From contig JAREIK010003431.1 of assembly GCA_029783825.1 (NCBI GenBank), positions 2,208,674-2,272,673 of the forward strand: a DNA stretch of 64,000 nt. The letters are read 5' to 3'. Position 1 is the stretch's first letter; every line of letters starts with the position of its first letter. A program made the translations under genes and the position numbers. Under the pieces are notes generated by a model. The model searched no databases. It was not told where the DNA came from and saw nothing but the letters and a program-made list of their open reading frames with translations. This document shows, in pieces, positions 22,991 to 34,089 of this stretch. The DNA is from Sapria himalayana (lineage: Eukaryota; Streptophyta; Magnoliopsida; Malpighiales; Rafflesiaceae).

Positions 22991-24457
22991 CATGATTGAT
23001 GAATAGTATATTATATTTTGTGTGACTACCTATATATGCCTATATATTATTATTAAATCACACATTGTAGAAAAAATAATTCTTAGGTTGCCTTCTAAGT
23101 AGTATTATATTTAACATCTATAGGTATACTATCAATGAGTTCTTACCTCTATTAGTGATCTAGACTATCCAAGCTAGATTTTTAGTACATTTCTTCATTT
23201 CATATTTTCTTTTTAGGTTTTCTTTCAAAATTGGATCATTCCAAAGATTTGCTTCTTTTGATTTTCCTTCACTAGGTTTTTGATATATGAAAGTTGTTAC
23301 TTTTTTGAGTGTCATGACACTGTGTTGGGATATAGGTTGACCATTTACTTTATATAACACAATTACTATGATGTTGAGTGGAGTTATGACTACTTCCTTT
23401 AGATTTTACAACTCCAAAGTTGTTGCACTGTTGGAAGCCATGACCTTCATCATAGCTTTATCATTTTCTTTTACTTCATTAGGAATCTCCAAATCTTCCA
23501 TTTATATCATGTTTTCATCTTTTATTTTATCAACCACCAATTAGGATCCCACCTCAGTCTTCATTTCATATATAATATCTAATCTATCCTTTTCATTTTC
23601 TGCATAATTGTGCATCTAGAAATTGGGCACATTGCTTTTTTTTTTCTTTTTCTGTGTAGTTTTCTCTACAATTTTCTAAAGTTGCATCTTGTAGAATGCT
23701 ATGACTCCAATACAACATCTTAATTACTTTCTACTTTATTTTTCCATTAAATTCATACTGACCAATAAAACTTCTAAAGTAGTATTTATCCTAGTCATAC
23801 TCAAGTTAGTATCTCCCCCATCAAGTCAAGTGGAGATATTCATTCCTCTTCCCTTTTATTTTCTTTTCTAATCTCAAATAAAAGCTCTAAATGAAACCTT
23901 AAAGTGATGAGCTAGTTTTCAAATATTATCTATCAAGTCTTCTATTATTAAATTCTTCAATATCATTGTTTTATTTCATCTACACAATCAACATACTCAA
24001 CTAATCATCAATTTTTGAAAGTAATCTCTCAAGGAGTAGATTTTGGTGAGACCTTTCTCCATTGTTCTCATATTCAAAATCTCCACAACAAGTAGTCATT
24101 TGAAAAGAAGTGTGTCCACCATTATCATCAGGCATAAAATAAAAGTCATCATAAGAGTATAAATGTGCTCTATTATAGTAAAAATTTGACTCATACATGT
24201 TGGTCACCTTTCATTGAGTCGTGAGGTGCTAACTAAGTTTCAAAATTTTGCTCATGTAAAGGTGGCAGCTGAAAAAAAAAGAAAAAGAAGAGACAAAAAG
24301 ATAAAATCATTATGATTAAAAGATAAATACTAGATGTGCATTATAAATCTCACCAAAATAAAATAAAATAATATTATCAAAACTACTAAAAACAAAACTA
24401 ATCATTTCCAAGGGTAGTTACATCAATAAAAGAAAATCGACCAAATTAAAAAAAATA
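22991..24457 (-). pseudogene. Internal region of nested LTR element, gypsy-derived
   Basis: Near the LTR junction the reverse strand has GATGTTAAATATAATACTAC then AGAAGGCAACC (about 23085-23125), the decayed post-pol motif of Athila/Tat-type gypsy elements. Just upstream is LYKVNGQPI (start of the 23160-23360 frame), resembling the KVNG motif that ends the integrase C-terminus. At 24001-24207 there is an uninterrupted 68-residue reverse frame (YDDFYFMPDDNGG, CCGDFEYENNG) soon after the primer site, possibly the gag start; I cannot identify it firmly. The pol region between is missing. Confidence 0.45.
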
Positions 24458-24475
24458 ATTTTAGATAATTGCTCC
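24458..24475 (-). other. Primer-binding-site relic
   Basis: Reverse strand TGGAGCAATTATCTAAAA, eleven bases after the LTR end, in the position and partial likeness of the gypsy tRNA-Asp type site TGGCGCCGTTGCCGGGGA. Confidence 0.4.
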
Positions 24476-24485
24476 AAAAACTTAT

Positions 24486-24909
24486 TGTGACTTCATTACA
24501 ACATCTAATTTTATGATTAGGTGTGTCCCAAAAATTAGATGGGCAAGGATCTTTTCTCTTTCTACAAGTATATGTGTCATATATGTAATAAAATAATATT
24601 TAGTTTAAATATCGATCTCATAGGAATTAGACACACAATTTTTGATTAGACAACAAAAATTAATAGTTGCTCTAGTAAGCATGATACATATTATTCAAGC
24701 AGTATATTCTAGATTATAGAAATGATTCATATTTTTATTTTTGATGAAATTTATAAACATCTTTATTATGATTATGCTTAGTCATAAAATTAAAGCTAGA
24801 TAATTGTTAAATAACCTATTACCCTACTAGTATATAGGATATTTATCAACTATTGAGTTCATCTCAATGATGTTCCCATCATAGCTATCCCTTGGGTACT
24901 TTATATTTT
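24486..24909 (-). repeat. 5' LTR, terminal part (split copy)
   Basis: Aligns with 20698-21110 in the same orientation (shared ttatgattaggtg, tgctctagtaagcatgat). The rest of this LTR continues at 27551-29410, the forward-strand LTR copy having inserted between. Confidence 0.5.
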
Positions 24910-27550
24910 GTGTTTAAATTATTGAATATTATTGAATATTTTTATATTTTAAATATCGTGTAAGCATGAGAATGATACATAAATAGATTTATTTCATGAC
25001 TTTGATATTTTAATTTTTTTTGATGAATAATCATGAAATTGATTTATTTTGGAGGCTTCTAATTAATTGGTAGATTATAAAGAATCACATAGTTTTGGTA
25101 TCTAATATTGGCCAAAATTCTATCTAATTGATCGTAACAATATATATATGCTATGATTTCATCTTCTCATTAGCACAATTCTTCAATTGTACAACAGATT
25201 ATTTATGGTTATGATATTATTATTGAGTCAAAACTATACTTATCTTATAACAATTAAATGGCTATGAGATAAATTTTATATCATAGCAATTATATACTCT
25301 ACTAGTACTAAAAGTTATAGCTACTTTCTAATATCATGATTTTATCTTTAATAAGACTTTATAGTCTCAAGTCAGAGCCATAACTTTTTTATAAAGTCAT
25401 GATTTTTGAGCTATATAAAGTTATAAATTTAAAATGAATCAGGCTAAAGTAGTGATAATTGTTCAGCATCATGACTATTGGACACAAAATATTATAAAGT
25501 ATTTTTTTGAGCTTGGTTATTTTTTAAAGCCACAACTCATCTTCAAAAAAAGAAAAAGTCATGACTTTTATATTCGAGCAAATTTCTACTTAAATGACCT
25601 TATTGTAGTGATATATCTATATGACATATTAGAGAAGTCATTATGAGTGCCATGATGACTCCTAGCACCATGACCACTTGAGACACAGTATCATGATCAT
25701 ATACCATGATTATATAATGAATATAATGCCATTCCCAAAACCATAATCATACACCATGCCCACAACATATATTAAACTCATCTTCAAGAAAAAGAACATT
25801 TTTATGTCTTGGCCATTCCTAGTACCATGATCATATAATGCATATGAGAGGTGGTGTGCATAAGAGGCTATTTCTAATATCATGATCATTCCAAGAACCA
25901 TGGCTTTATGGTGAATTAGAGAGACAAATGCTAAATCCATAGTCATTACTAGTGTTATGACTTTGTGTTATAGAAATATTAGGCCCAAGTTATTAATATT
26001 GCCTACACCTCATCATTGTGTAATAAAAATATTTGGACACATTCTAGAGATGTGACCAATTCCTAGCATCATGATCGCGAGCTCAAGAGATGAAAGCAAA
26101 AGTTGTGACTTTCTTATGAAAGCCTCGCCTTCATACTTAAAGTAATGTAGAAAAATTCAAGTATAAAAGAGGAGAAAGAGAGAGAGATATAGATAGAGAA
26201 AGAGTGAGGGATCTTTATCTTCTTCTTTTCATGCACTGAGTAGAATCCAAAGCATATCAACCAAATCTTAGGGAATATTTTTACACTCCTTAGAAGCTCT
26301 ATAAGTAAGCAAGAGATGCAAGACATAATCCAAACTATAGAGTTGAGGAGTATGACTCTCAAACCTCCTTTCTTGGGCAAGTTTATATCAAAATAGCATG
26401 TAATCTAGGGTTTGTGTATTTTAGTTTGTATAATGTAAAAATATTTTTTATTTTAATAAATGTATTTTGATTTATGTTGTATTATAAAAATTGATAAATG
26501 AGTGATTAAATAGAATTTGAATTAGGAATTTGACTATTATTAGGATTGTGTGAGTTGTGATGGTAGAAGGTGATAAGTAACTAAGAGACTCACTCACACA
26601 TATGGTAGGAATGAAATAACAACCCTTTTGATCACGATACATGAGATAAATGTTAAAACTTAAAAATTGGGTATGTTAATATTAATGAGTATGGTGCTTA
26701 TGATGTTGAAAATATAAATGATTTTATAAGCTAATCTATTGCATATGTCTTAGAAAAATTAGTTTTCAAATGAGGGTGTGCTTATCGATTATTCTTCTAA
26801 GAGTTACACTTTAATATGTGAGTTACATCAGCACTGAAAAAGATAGTGGTAGGTGTTCTATATGACATGCGAAATATATTATCACTCACAAGGTGGCAAC
26901 AGCCCCTTAATTATTTTCACTCATGTTTCTTACATGTAAAACTTGATTGAAGTGCATGTTAATTATTCTTGTATGGTACTTATGAAGTTAAAATTACAAA
27001 TACTTATAAACTATGTTAGTTATGACACATGATACTAGAGAAAATGAGCGTATATATGAAGTAACGATATAGACTAGTAGACAAGTTACCTAAAGGATTT
27101 GGGGTTGTGAATGACTATCGAGTAGAGATGATTTATTTTTTCAGTGGTAAAGTACTGAGGGGATAACTACAAGAGGATCATCATTAATACACGCTCAATA
27201 GTGATAACTACCTTGTATGCCAATAACATAAAAAGTCATCACACAACAACCAAACTTTCATTTTGTATCTAACCCTAATATAATTTGAACTATTTGAATA
27301 TATACCACATAAATTAAATGAATAAATCTATGGATCTAAGATTAATACCAATATTAAAAATACCTATATACTATAATTGATTGGCCAAACTACTAATACA
27401 ATCCTTGTGGTACTAATATATAGATGAATGTCCTCGTTACTACTTGTATAACACATATTATTGTAGATTTTTGTTGATGAGATACTATTGAAAATGATCC
27501 TTTGGGACAATATATAATCAATAAAATTAGATACCATAACATAATTACTA
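24910..27550 (+). repeat. Forward LTR copy nested in the reverse LTR
   Basis: Aligns in forward orientation with 36455-38650 and with the reverse complement of 20698-22990. It carries a TATA-like GTATAAAAGAGG near 26160 followed by an agag-rich leader, plausibly the LTR promoter. Longer than the other copies, so it may contain extra sequence. No coding region: the 88-codon reverse frame at 26114-26380 lies in this promoter/R region. Confidence 0.48.
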
Positions 27551-29410
27551 TATTTTATTAACTATCCATAATTACTATCTCAAATATGCATTCTTATTAT
27601 ATAACATCTAGTATCTTTCTCAATATAAATTGATACGATAAAAAAATTGTTAGCACTTTTAGATTTATTAGTATTATATTTTCATAATTAACATATACTT
27701 TCCATCAAGTTTTACTAGTGGCAACCATATGATCAAAAATAACTCATAGGATGGTCACCACCATATGAATCACATCAATATCCACTTATCATATGGCTTA
27801 CCTATCACCATCACTCACTATGACACATGACTTCCATACTAAAGGTGAAACCCTTAAAATAATATTCTATTTACTTCCCAACATCAAATAAAGGATTAAT
27901 TCCTCTAATTCATGCATAATGGATTAGCATATAAAAGTATTCAAAGTTTTTACTTCATAAATACCATATTCATAACAATTAATTATACCTCAATTTTAAC
28001 TTTTGGCATATGAGTTTGAATCGTGCATCATGGTTGAAAAAAATCTCACTTCCTTCATATCATATGTGTGAGTGTGTTTCATGATTTTTATATCACCGTC
28101 CACAACTCCAATTACATACAAACTAACCAATAGCTAAAACTATATTCTTAGTTTTATTTAATTATCAAACCATCTAAATATTATTTCAATGTATTAAACA
28201 AAGCATTAATCACAGTAAACATATTACATCATACATATATTCTTTTGTAGCCCAAAATCATGGAGAATAACATACAAGAAAAGTGAGAAGTCATCTCATT
28301 TGAATTCGAGTGCTCGATTTCATCTCTCAAATGAATATAAGCTTCCAATCTTGACCTCTCAAAACTCACTCAATTCAACTTTGATTTTTCCCTAATAGAA
28401 GGTTGAAATGTGCTTTCACCTCCTAGGGGATATGCTTGTAACTTGTATTACTTTTGTTACCCATGGATCACCCTAAAATAGAATTGTTGAGCCTATGGAG
28501 ACACCTTCCTCACACCTCTCATGAATTTTGTCTTTTTAGGATTTTTCTTATATACACGAGTATTTGGCATGTATTTATTTAATTGGAAATTGCATGCTAA
28601 CTAAAAGTTGTGGCTTTATCTTTTAGTTCTATAACACAAATTCATAATGCTGTGTATGAGTCACTTTGGTCCATTTTCTTTACTTAATGGTCATGATTTT
28701 GGGAAAAGCTACCACAACTCATTTAACCTCTATAACACAAAGTTATGATGCTAGATATAAGCCATGACTTTGGTCACTTTCTTCTATTTGATGGTCATGA
28801 TGCTTAGAAAAGTCACGATGAATCATCTAGCCTCAATAACACAATGTCACAACATTGAGTGTAGTCGAGGCTAGATCATCTCACTTATGTACCCCAAAAT
28901 TGTAGTATTTAAGAATGATCATGACTTTGGCTTTTCTTTTGAGCTAAGAGTCATGGAACCTCTGTAGGCCACTACTCAAGTTTGACTCTATAATATTATG
29001 CAGCCAAAGGTTGAGGCACAAGATCATCATCACGACTTTGGCTTGAGTATTCTATTATTTGGTAAAAAAAAGGCATGACATCTGGAGATGGAAATGGCTT
29101 TTAGTACTAGTGGAATACTTAGTTACTATGATATGAAATTGATGTTACAGCTATGAAGTTATTCCGAACTAGTTTGACTATAACTCCAAGAAATATTTTC
29201 AAGCAAAATAATATGTTGCATAGTAAATGGGTTATATCAAAATGGTAATAGAGTCATGATATATGATGATTATCTTGACTATGTGTATAGAGTTTTGGCC
29301 AAGAATAGAACCAAAACCAATCTACAACTACTCAAAGGTATAATCAAGTCATAACATGTCAAATGCTATGATTTTCATGACTTTTTTCTTCATTTATAGT
29401 CACCAACTCA
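27551..29410 (-). repeat. 5' LTR, main part (split copy)
   Basis: Aligns with 21110-22990 in the same orientation, including aaaagttgtggctttatc (28600), catgcataatgga and actcactcaattcaacttt. The reverse-strand start TGAGTTGGTGA at 29410 corresponds to TGTTGGTGA of the other LTR. Confidence 0.52.
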
Positions 29411-29639
29411 ACCAAGTTACATATTTCAAACTAAAAACTTTTGATATCACAAATCATTACAAATAAAATACTCTTTAGAACAAAATACATTATAAAAATC
29501 ATTCCCAAATAGTTAGTATTATTTGGAATTTGTCATACTGAACAAGAGGCACGAATTTCAACTCTCCCATAGGGTCAAATCTGAGATGCATGAATGAGAA
29601 TTATGGGATTAGGATTTGATTCCTACATACTTCTGAGGA

Positions 29640-30856
29640 TTTTCATAAAGAATATAAAATTTCACATGTTATATTTTGAACTATCTCATATGAATTTATC
29701 TTCAATATCATGTTAAATTGAGACCTAGGGTTGATATATATTATTTTGTGTAATTGATACATAATTAATGGATTTTTATGTTTAGATTATATTTTGATTT
29801 TGTTATTAATTTATATAGAACTAAAATTCGGATTTAATATTGGTGAGTTTGTGTGGGTTATCATGGTTGAAAATGATAGGTAAGGTATGATGTACCTCAT
29901 GTGTAATGGTAGGAAGAATATGATAGGCCTTTTGATTATGATGTGAGACAAACTTATAAGTCAAAACTCGATATTAAGGCAAGTTTAATTATGCTGGTAT
30001 GATACTTATGAAGTGGAAAGAATGAATCCTTTATATAAGTCAATCCATGATGCATATCTTAGACAAACTAGCCTTCAATTGATATGTACATTTTATAAAA
30101 CACAGTTTTAAAGATTTTTTCCTTTAGTGTGAGAGTCACATAACATCATGGTAGATGGTGATATGTAAGCCACAAGACATGAGCAACTTGAGATATCTCA
30201 TAAGGTGGTGATGGTTATATGAGTTACTTTCTATTGTATGACTCCTACCAATAATATTTAAATGAAAGTATAAGTTAATTGTGTGAGTATGCTGCTTACA
30301 AAGTAATAAAATGAAAATACTTTAATATTACATTAGTTCAAATTATATGAAACATGAGGTTGGAGAATATGAATGTATGAATTTGTGATTGACCCTCAAG
30401 TAAGGATGATTTATTATTTGGGTATGATGATTTATTATTTGGGTATAACTATGATATGACCATCATTGAGGAGTACTTAATAGTTAATAATCACATTGAA
30501 TGCTAGTATGACATTAGGGTATTTTTATAATAATCCAACTGTCATTCTATAACCAAGCACAATAAAAACCATGAATTTTAGATATATCATCATGTATAAT
30601 GAAATGGACCAACCCTAGAATCTAAATGTCTTAATGAAAACTTAGTTTTATCCTTTTAACTAGAGTAGTAGTTACCTCATCATCAGTTTTTTCAACTTTC
30701 TACATAGTCTATGTGCGATTGATATCTAATTGAGACTCTATTTTATTTCTTGTATAACTAAAATATTTGTAGGACTAGTTAAATGAAAAGCTCTCACCCA
30801 TTAGGTATTTGTGATATTATATAATTATAAAAATTAGGCATTATAGCAAAGTCACA
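29640..30856 (+). repeat. 5'-truncated LTR (forward) of gypsy relic
   Basis: Aligns with the second half of the forward LTR copies (for example 37400-38620 and 26380-27530) and ends AAAGTCACA, nine bases before a primer-site relic. It is therefore the 5' LTR of the gag relic that follows. Confidence 0.52.
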
Positions 30857-30865
30857 ATAGGTGTT

Positions 30866-30883
30866 TGGCATCATTATCAAAGA
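30866..30883 (+). other. Decayed gypsy primer binding site
   Basis: TGGCATCATTATCAAAGA differs from the tRNA-Asp-type gypsy site TGGCGCCGTTGCCGGGGA at eight positions, every one a G-to-A or C-to-T transition. Position between LTR and gag is right. Confidence 0.6.
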
Positions 30884-31079
30884 TTAATTAGTTTGATTAG
30901 TAAACTTTAGTTGACGTAACTATCCTTGAAAAAAGTATAGTTCTATTTTTAGTAGTTCATATAATGTTATTTCCTTTTTGTGCTTTGATTTACTTTGATT
31001 ATCTTGTGTTACTTTTTGTATCTTAGGTTTAGTATTTTTATTTTTTTTGTTGCCACCACATTTATTAGCAAAAACTTTA

Positions 31080-32805
31080 CGATGAATTTATTACCTCTAG
31101 ACCTAGTGATTGAAAAAACTAGAAAATCTATCTTGAGATGCTTAGCTGAGAAAGAGTAGATAGAAGGAATTATTAGAAATAGAGAAAAATAAGGAGGTGT
31201 AAGGCAAGCTATTCAATAGTCTAGCTATCATTGCACCTTGGAAGACTATTGGAATATAAATATGATGAACAACTTCTTTGGGATTCGGACACAACTAGTT
31301 GAAGCTAGTTATTTTGAGTTGAATCTGAGTCTAATAGCAATGGTTCAACTACATCAGTATAGTGAAAGGATTTTGAGGATCTAAATGTACATGTCATAAC
31401 GATTATGAAGTTATGTGATACAATTAAGATGAATGGAGTTAGTTTAGATGTCATCAAATCACATCCATTTCTCTTTCTTTGAGAGGCTATGCATAATGTT
31501 TGTTCTAGTGCTTATCTTGAGACTTGATTGAGAGCCGGGATGGACTTGAGCAAGATTTCCTCACAAAATTCTTCACACCTTAATCATCTCATAGTTTGAG
31601 TGAGAAAAGTCAATTCCATTAGGAGCTAGAAACTTTTTATTATGCTTAGGACCATTTTAAGAAGTTATTGAAAAGATGCCCTTAACATAGCTATGAATTG
31701 CGGTTCTAAGCATAAACATTTGATATCAAACTAAATTACATGATAAAGTATACCATTGGTGTAGTCTCAGGTGGGTTGATTATGAACAAGTCACTTGAAG
31801 AAGTGTATTATTTATTTGAAGAATTAGCAAAGAATAACTATTAATATTCGAACAACTATATCTTTGAGAGGAAACAAGCCTAAGTTTGTAGTTGGATGTA
31901 TTTATTATGATAGAGACTAAGATGAGAGTATTTCTCAAAATGTTGAAACCATAAGAGGAGAAATTAAAAAGAATGAAAGAAATTAACATTTTGAAAGCAC
32001 TAGAAATGAAAAAATTTAACCTCATTTATCAAATGGAAGATTGAGCTCATATTATTAATATTTAAAGGGAGGATTGAGCTTGTATAGCTAATATTGAAAT
32101 GATGAAGAAAAGTCTTTCAACAATAATAAATTGACAGAATTAGTAACCGAGATAAAAAGAAGAAATTATCTTCAAGAGGACTAGAGGCTTGTGACGAAGT
32201 TAAAACATACAAATGTGGTAATGAAGAGAATAGATAGTTGTATAAGATAATTGGTACTATTGATGAAAGGGAAAACACATTTAATGAACTATCGAGTGAT
32301 ATTGAGATAAACCCAAAAAAAATATTTGTCAATTATACTTAGAAGTGGCAAACAACTTGAAATACAATAAATGGAAGAAGTTGAAAAAGAGCAAGATAGA
32401 ACTAATAATACCATTACTTTTCTAAAGGTTGTGGTTCCCACCACAATATTTTCAAAAGCAACAACTCACAATGCCTCCGTATTTTCCAAAGCCATTGTAC
32501 CATATGAACAAAATGCCTAACTTAACCCCCAAATGGTGACAAAAGAAGAAGTATTGGAGGAGTCAATAAATAATACCTAAAGTTCTTGAAAAATGTTATG
32601 GAGAATAATGCTAAAGATAATTTTTCCCTAAACCTTTATTTCATATAATATTTTAGAAAGGAGAAATTAGATCAGCAAATTGAGTAGTTTTTTAATATTT
32701 TCTGTATGTTGGAAGTGAAAATCTCATTTTCCAAAGTATTATATCAAATGTCAAACTATATCAAATTCATGAAGGACATCATTAGTAATAAAAGAATGTT
32801 AGAGA
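31080..32805 (+). pseudogene. Ty3/gypsy (Athila-like) gag relic
   Basis: Multi-frame translation gives the Athila-type gag series in order: MNNFFGIRTQLVEASYFEL (about 31270), RRCPLT/HHSYELRF-type segment near 31676-31705, SGGLIMNKSLEE-like and ELAKNNY (about 31770-31840), LEAYDEVKTYKCGN (about 32185), then KLDQQIE...FFNIFCMLEVKI and QMSNYIKFMKDIISNKRMLE (about 32660-32805). These match retrotransposon gag through to the stretch before protease. Stops occur in all blocks. The relic ends abruptly at 32805, where a short direct repeat of gcaatgcatca marks the junction. Confidence 0.68.
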
Positions 32806-32887
32806 CATGCAATGCATCAGTTTTCAGCTACTCTGCAATGCATCAATTTTCAGTAGTGAACCTCCCAATCTGAACTCATCTGTCAAG

Positions 32888-33120
32888 CGCTGGGTCACCA
32901 TACTGGATATTTTGATCTGCTTGATACTAATGCTAAAAGGTAATGATGCATCACCTCAAAATATCCAGCATGGTGACCTAGATAAACTAAATTCCGAGGA
33001 GCAATGGAAGCCATGGTTTCTCAACAAGATGAATTAATTAATGTGGCCAGAATAATGATTTATATATAGATTCCCATTGTCAAAGAGAGATCTAATTATT
33101 CCTTTGAAGGTTCTTAATTC
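32888..33120. repeat. Hairpin-forming repeat, inverted copy of 9437-9610
   Basis: 32944-33120 is the reverse-complement homologue of 9437-9610. In addition 32891-32915 (CTGGGTCACCATACTGGATA, then TTTTG) is a local inverted match to 32951-32981, so this copy folds on itself. The frame at 32807-33037 crosses the gypsy junction and is not a gene. Confidence 0.58.
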
Positions 33121-33175
33121 AAGGGAGAAGTATGGTATAGGTAGTTAATTTAAAAAATAAATGAGAATAATGTAA

Positions 33176-33410
33176 TAAGAATTGATATTATATCAGTCAG
33201 TATACTTGAAAAAAAAATTATTGTGTTTAATAAACTAAAGTGATAAATACTACCTTAATTTACTATAGATACTACCTTAAATGTTATAGGTACTACCTTA
33301 AGATTGAAATTAAGGTAGTACCTACAACATTAAGGTAATACTTATCACTTTAGTTTCTCAATCATAATAAATTTTTTATAAGTGTATTGACTAAATAATA
33401 TCAATTCTTA
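33176..33410. mobile_element. Fold-back MITE
   Basis: The two halves are inverted copies of each other over about 110 bp: TAAGAATTGATATTAT at the left end and ATATCAATTCTTA at the right end, with ACTAAAGTGATA / TATCACTTTAGT and CTACCTTAA / TTAAGGTAG further in. The centre is about 33303-33311. It has no coding capacity. Superfamily cannot be assigned: ends begin TAAG, but the target duplication is ambiguous. Confidence 0.68.
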
Positions 33411-33569
33411 GTACCTTATCACTGATATAATATAGATTTAGAAAAGTTATTTAAAAAAATATTTTTTTGGATTTTTTTTAAATTTATAAAATAAAAAATT
33501 GGATAGAATCTTTAGGGCTATTGGATTTTGCCTAATAGCCATTGGAGGTGAAATCCAATATCTTAGATT

Positions 33570-33916
33570 TGAGATGTTCGAGAGGGGGGGGGGGGGTGCT
33601 GGGGAAAAAAGACCACGGGTCAGGTACGTCGAGTTATGAGCCCGTTAAAATTTTGGATCTGTTGGGCTATGGGCCGGGTGTTGGGGGTAGGACTTTAGGG
33701 TGGGGCGGTGTCGGTGCACAGTTTGGTTCGTGCTGAAATTGCATGCTCACATGACCTTGTATTGGGCCATGCCTGGCCCGACACGTGGCCCAGTTGACCT
33801 AGGCATGGCATGGCATGGGCACGAGCATGGATCTGTACTGTACTAGGCCAGGCATGGCCGAGTCGAGTCGTGTCTTGGATCGGGCCACAGACTACCCAGC
33901 TCGTTTGACACCTCTA
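33570..33916. mobile_element. hAT-type element remnant
   Basis: GC-rich block ending TTTGACACCTCTA, the family right terminus. The left end is degraded (GAGATGTTCGAGA followed by a G13 run) and no target duplication is visible. The interior has the ggccatgcctggcccgacac style of the 60054 element. The 64-codon frame inside is not a gene. Confidence 0.55.
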
Positions 33917-34089
33917 CATACACCTAGACATAAACTTCAATAATATCTATAATAAAATAACATCATACAATTCCTTTATCCAATTAGCTATTGGCATGGG
34001 ATAACTCATATCTTATGTGCTCTCATTAATAATAATTTAATAATAATAAAAAATAAATGGTACAATTATAAACTTTAATGTCCTCTCTC

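Larger units (their letters stand above)
20698..29410 (-). mobile_element. Reverse-strand LTR element with short internal region, split by a nested LTR
   Basis: Two reverse-strand copies of a ~2.29-kb LTR (20698-22990 and 24486-24909 plus 27551-29410) flank a ~1.5-kb internal region. The split copy sums to about the same length as the intact one once the forward-strand LTR copy at 24910-27550 is removed. A primer-site-like sequence follows the 5' LTR. The internal region is far too short for gag-pol, so this is either a non-autonomous (LARD-like) derivative or an internally deleted gypsy element. No target duplication could be confirmed. Confidence 0.5.

Noticed and set aside
26114..26380. 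88-codon reverse frame
   Set aside because: Lies in the promoter/leader part of an LTR copy and is not shared as an open frame in other copies.
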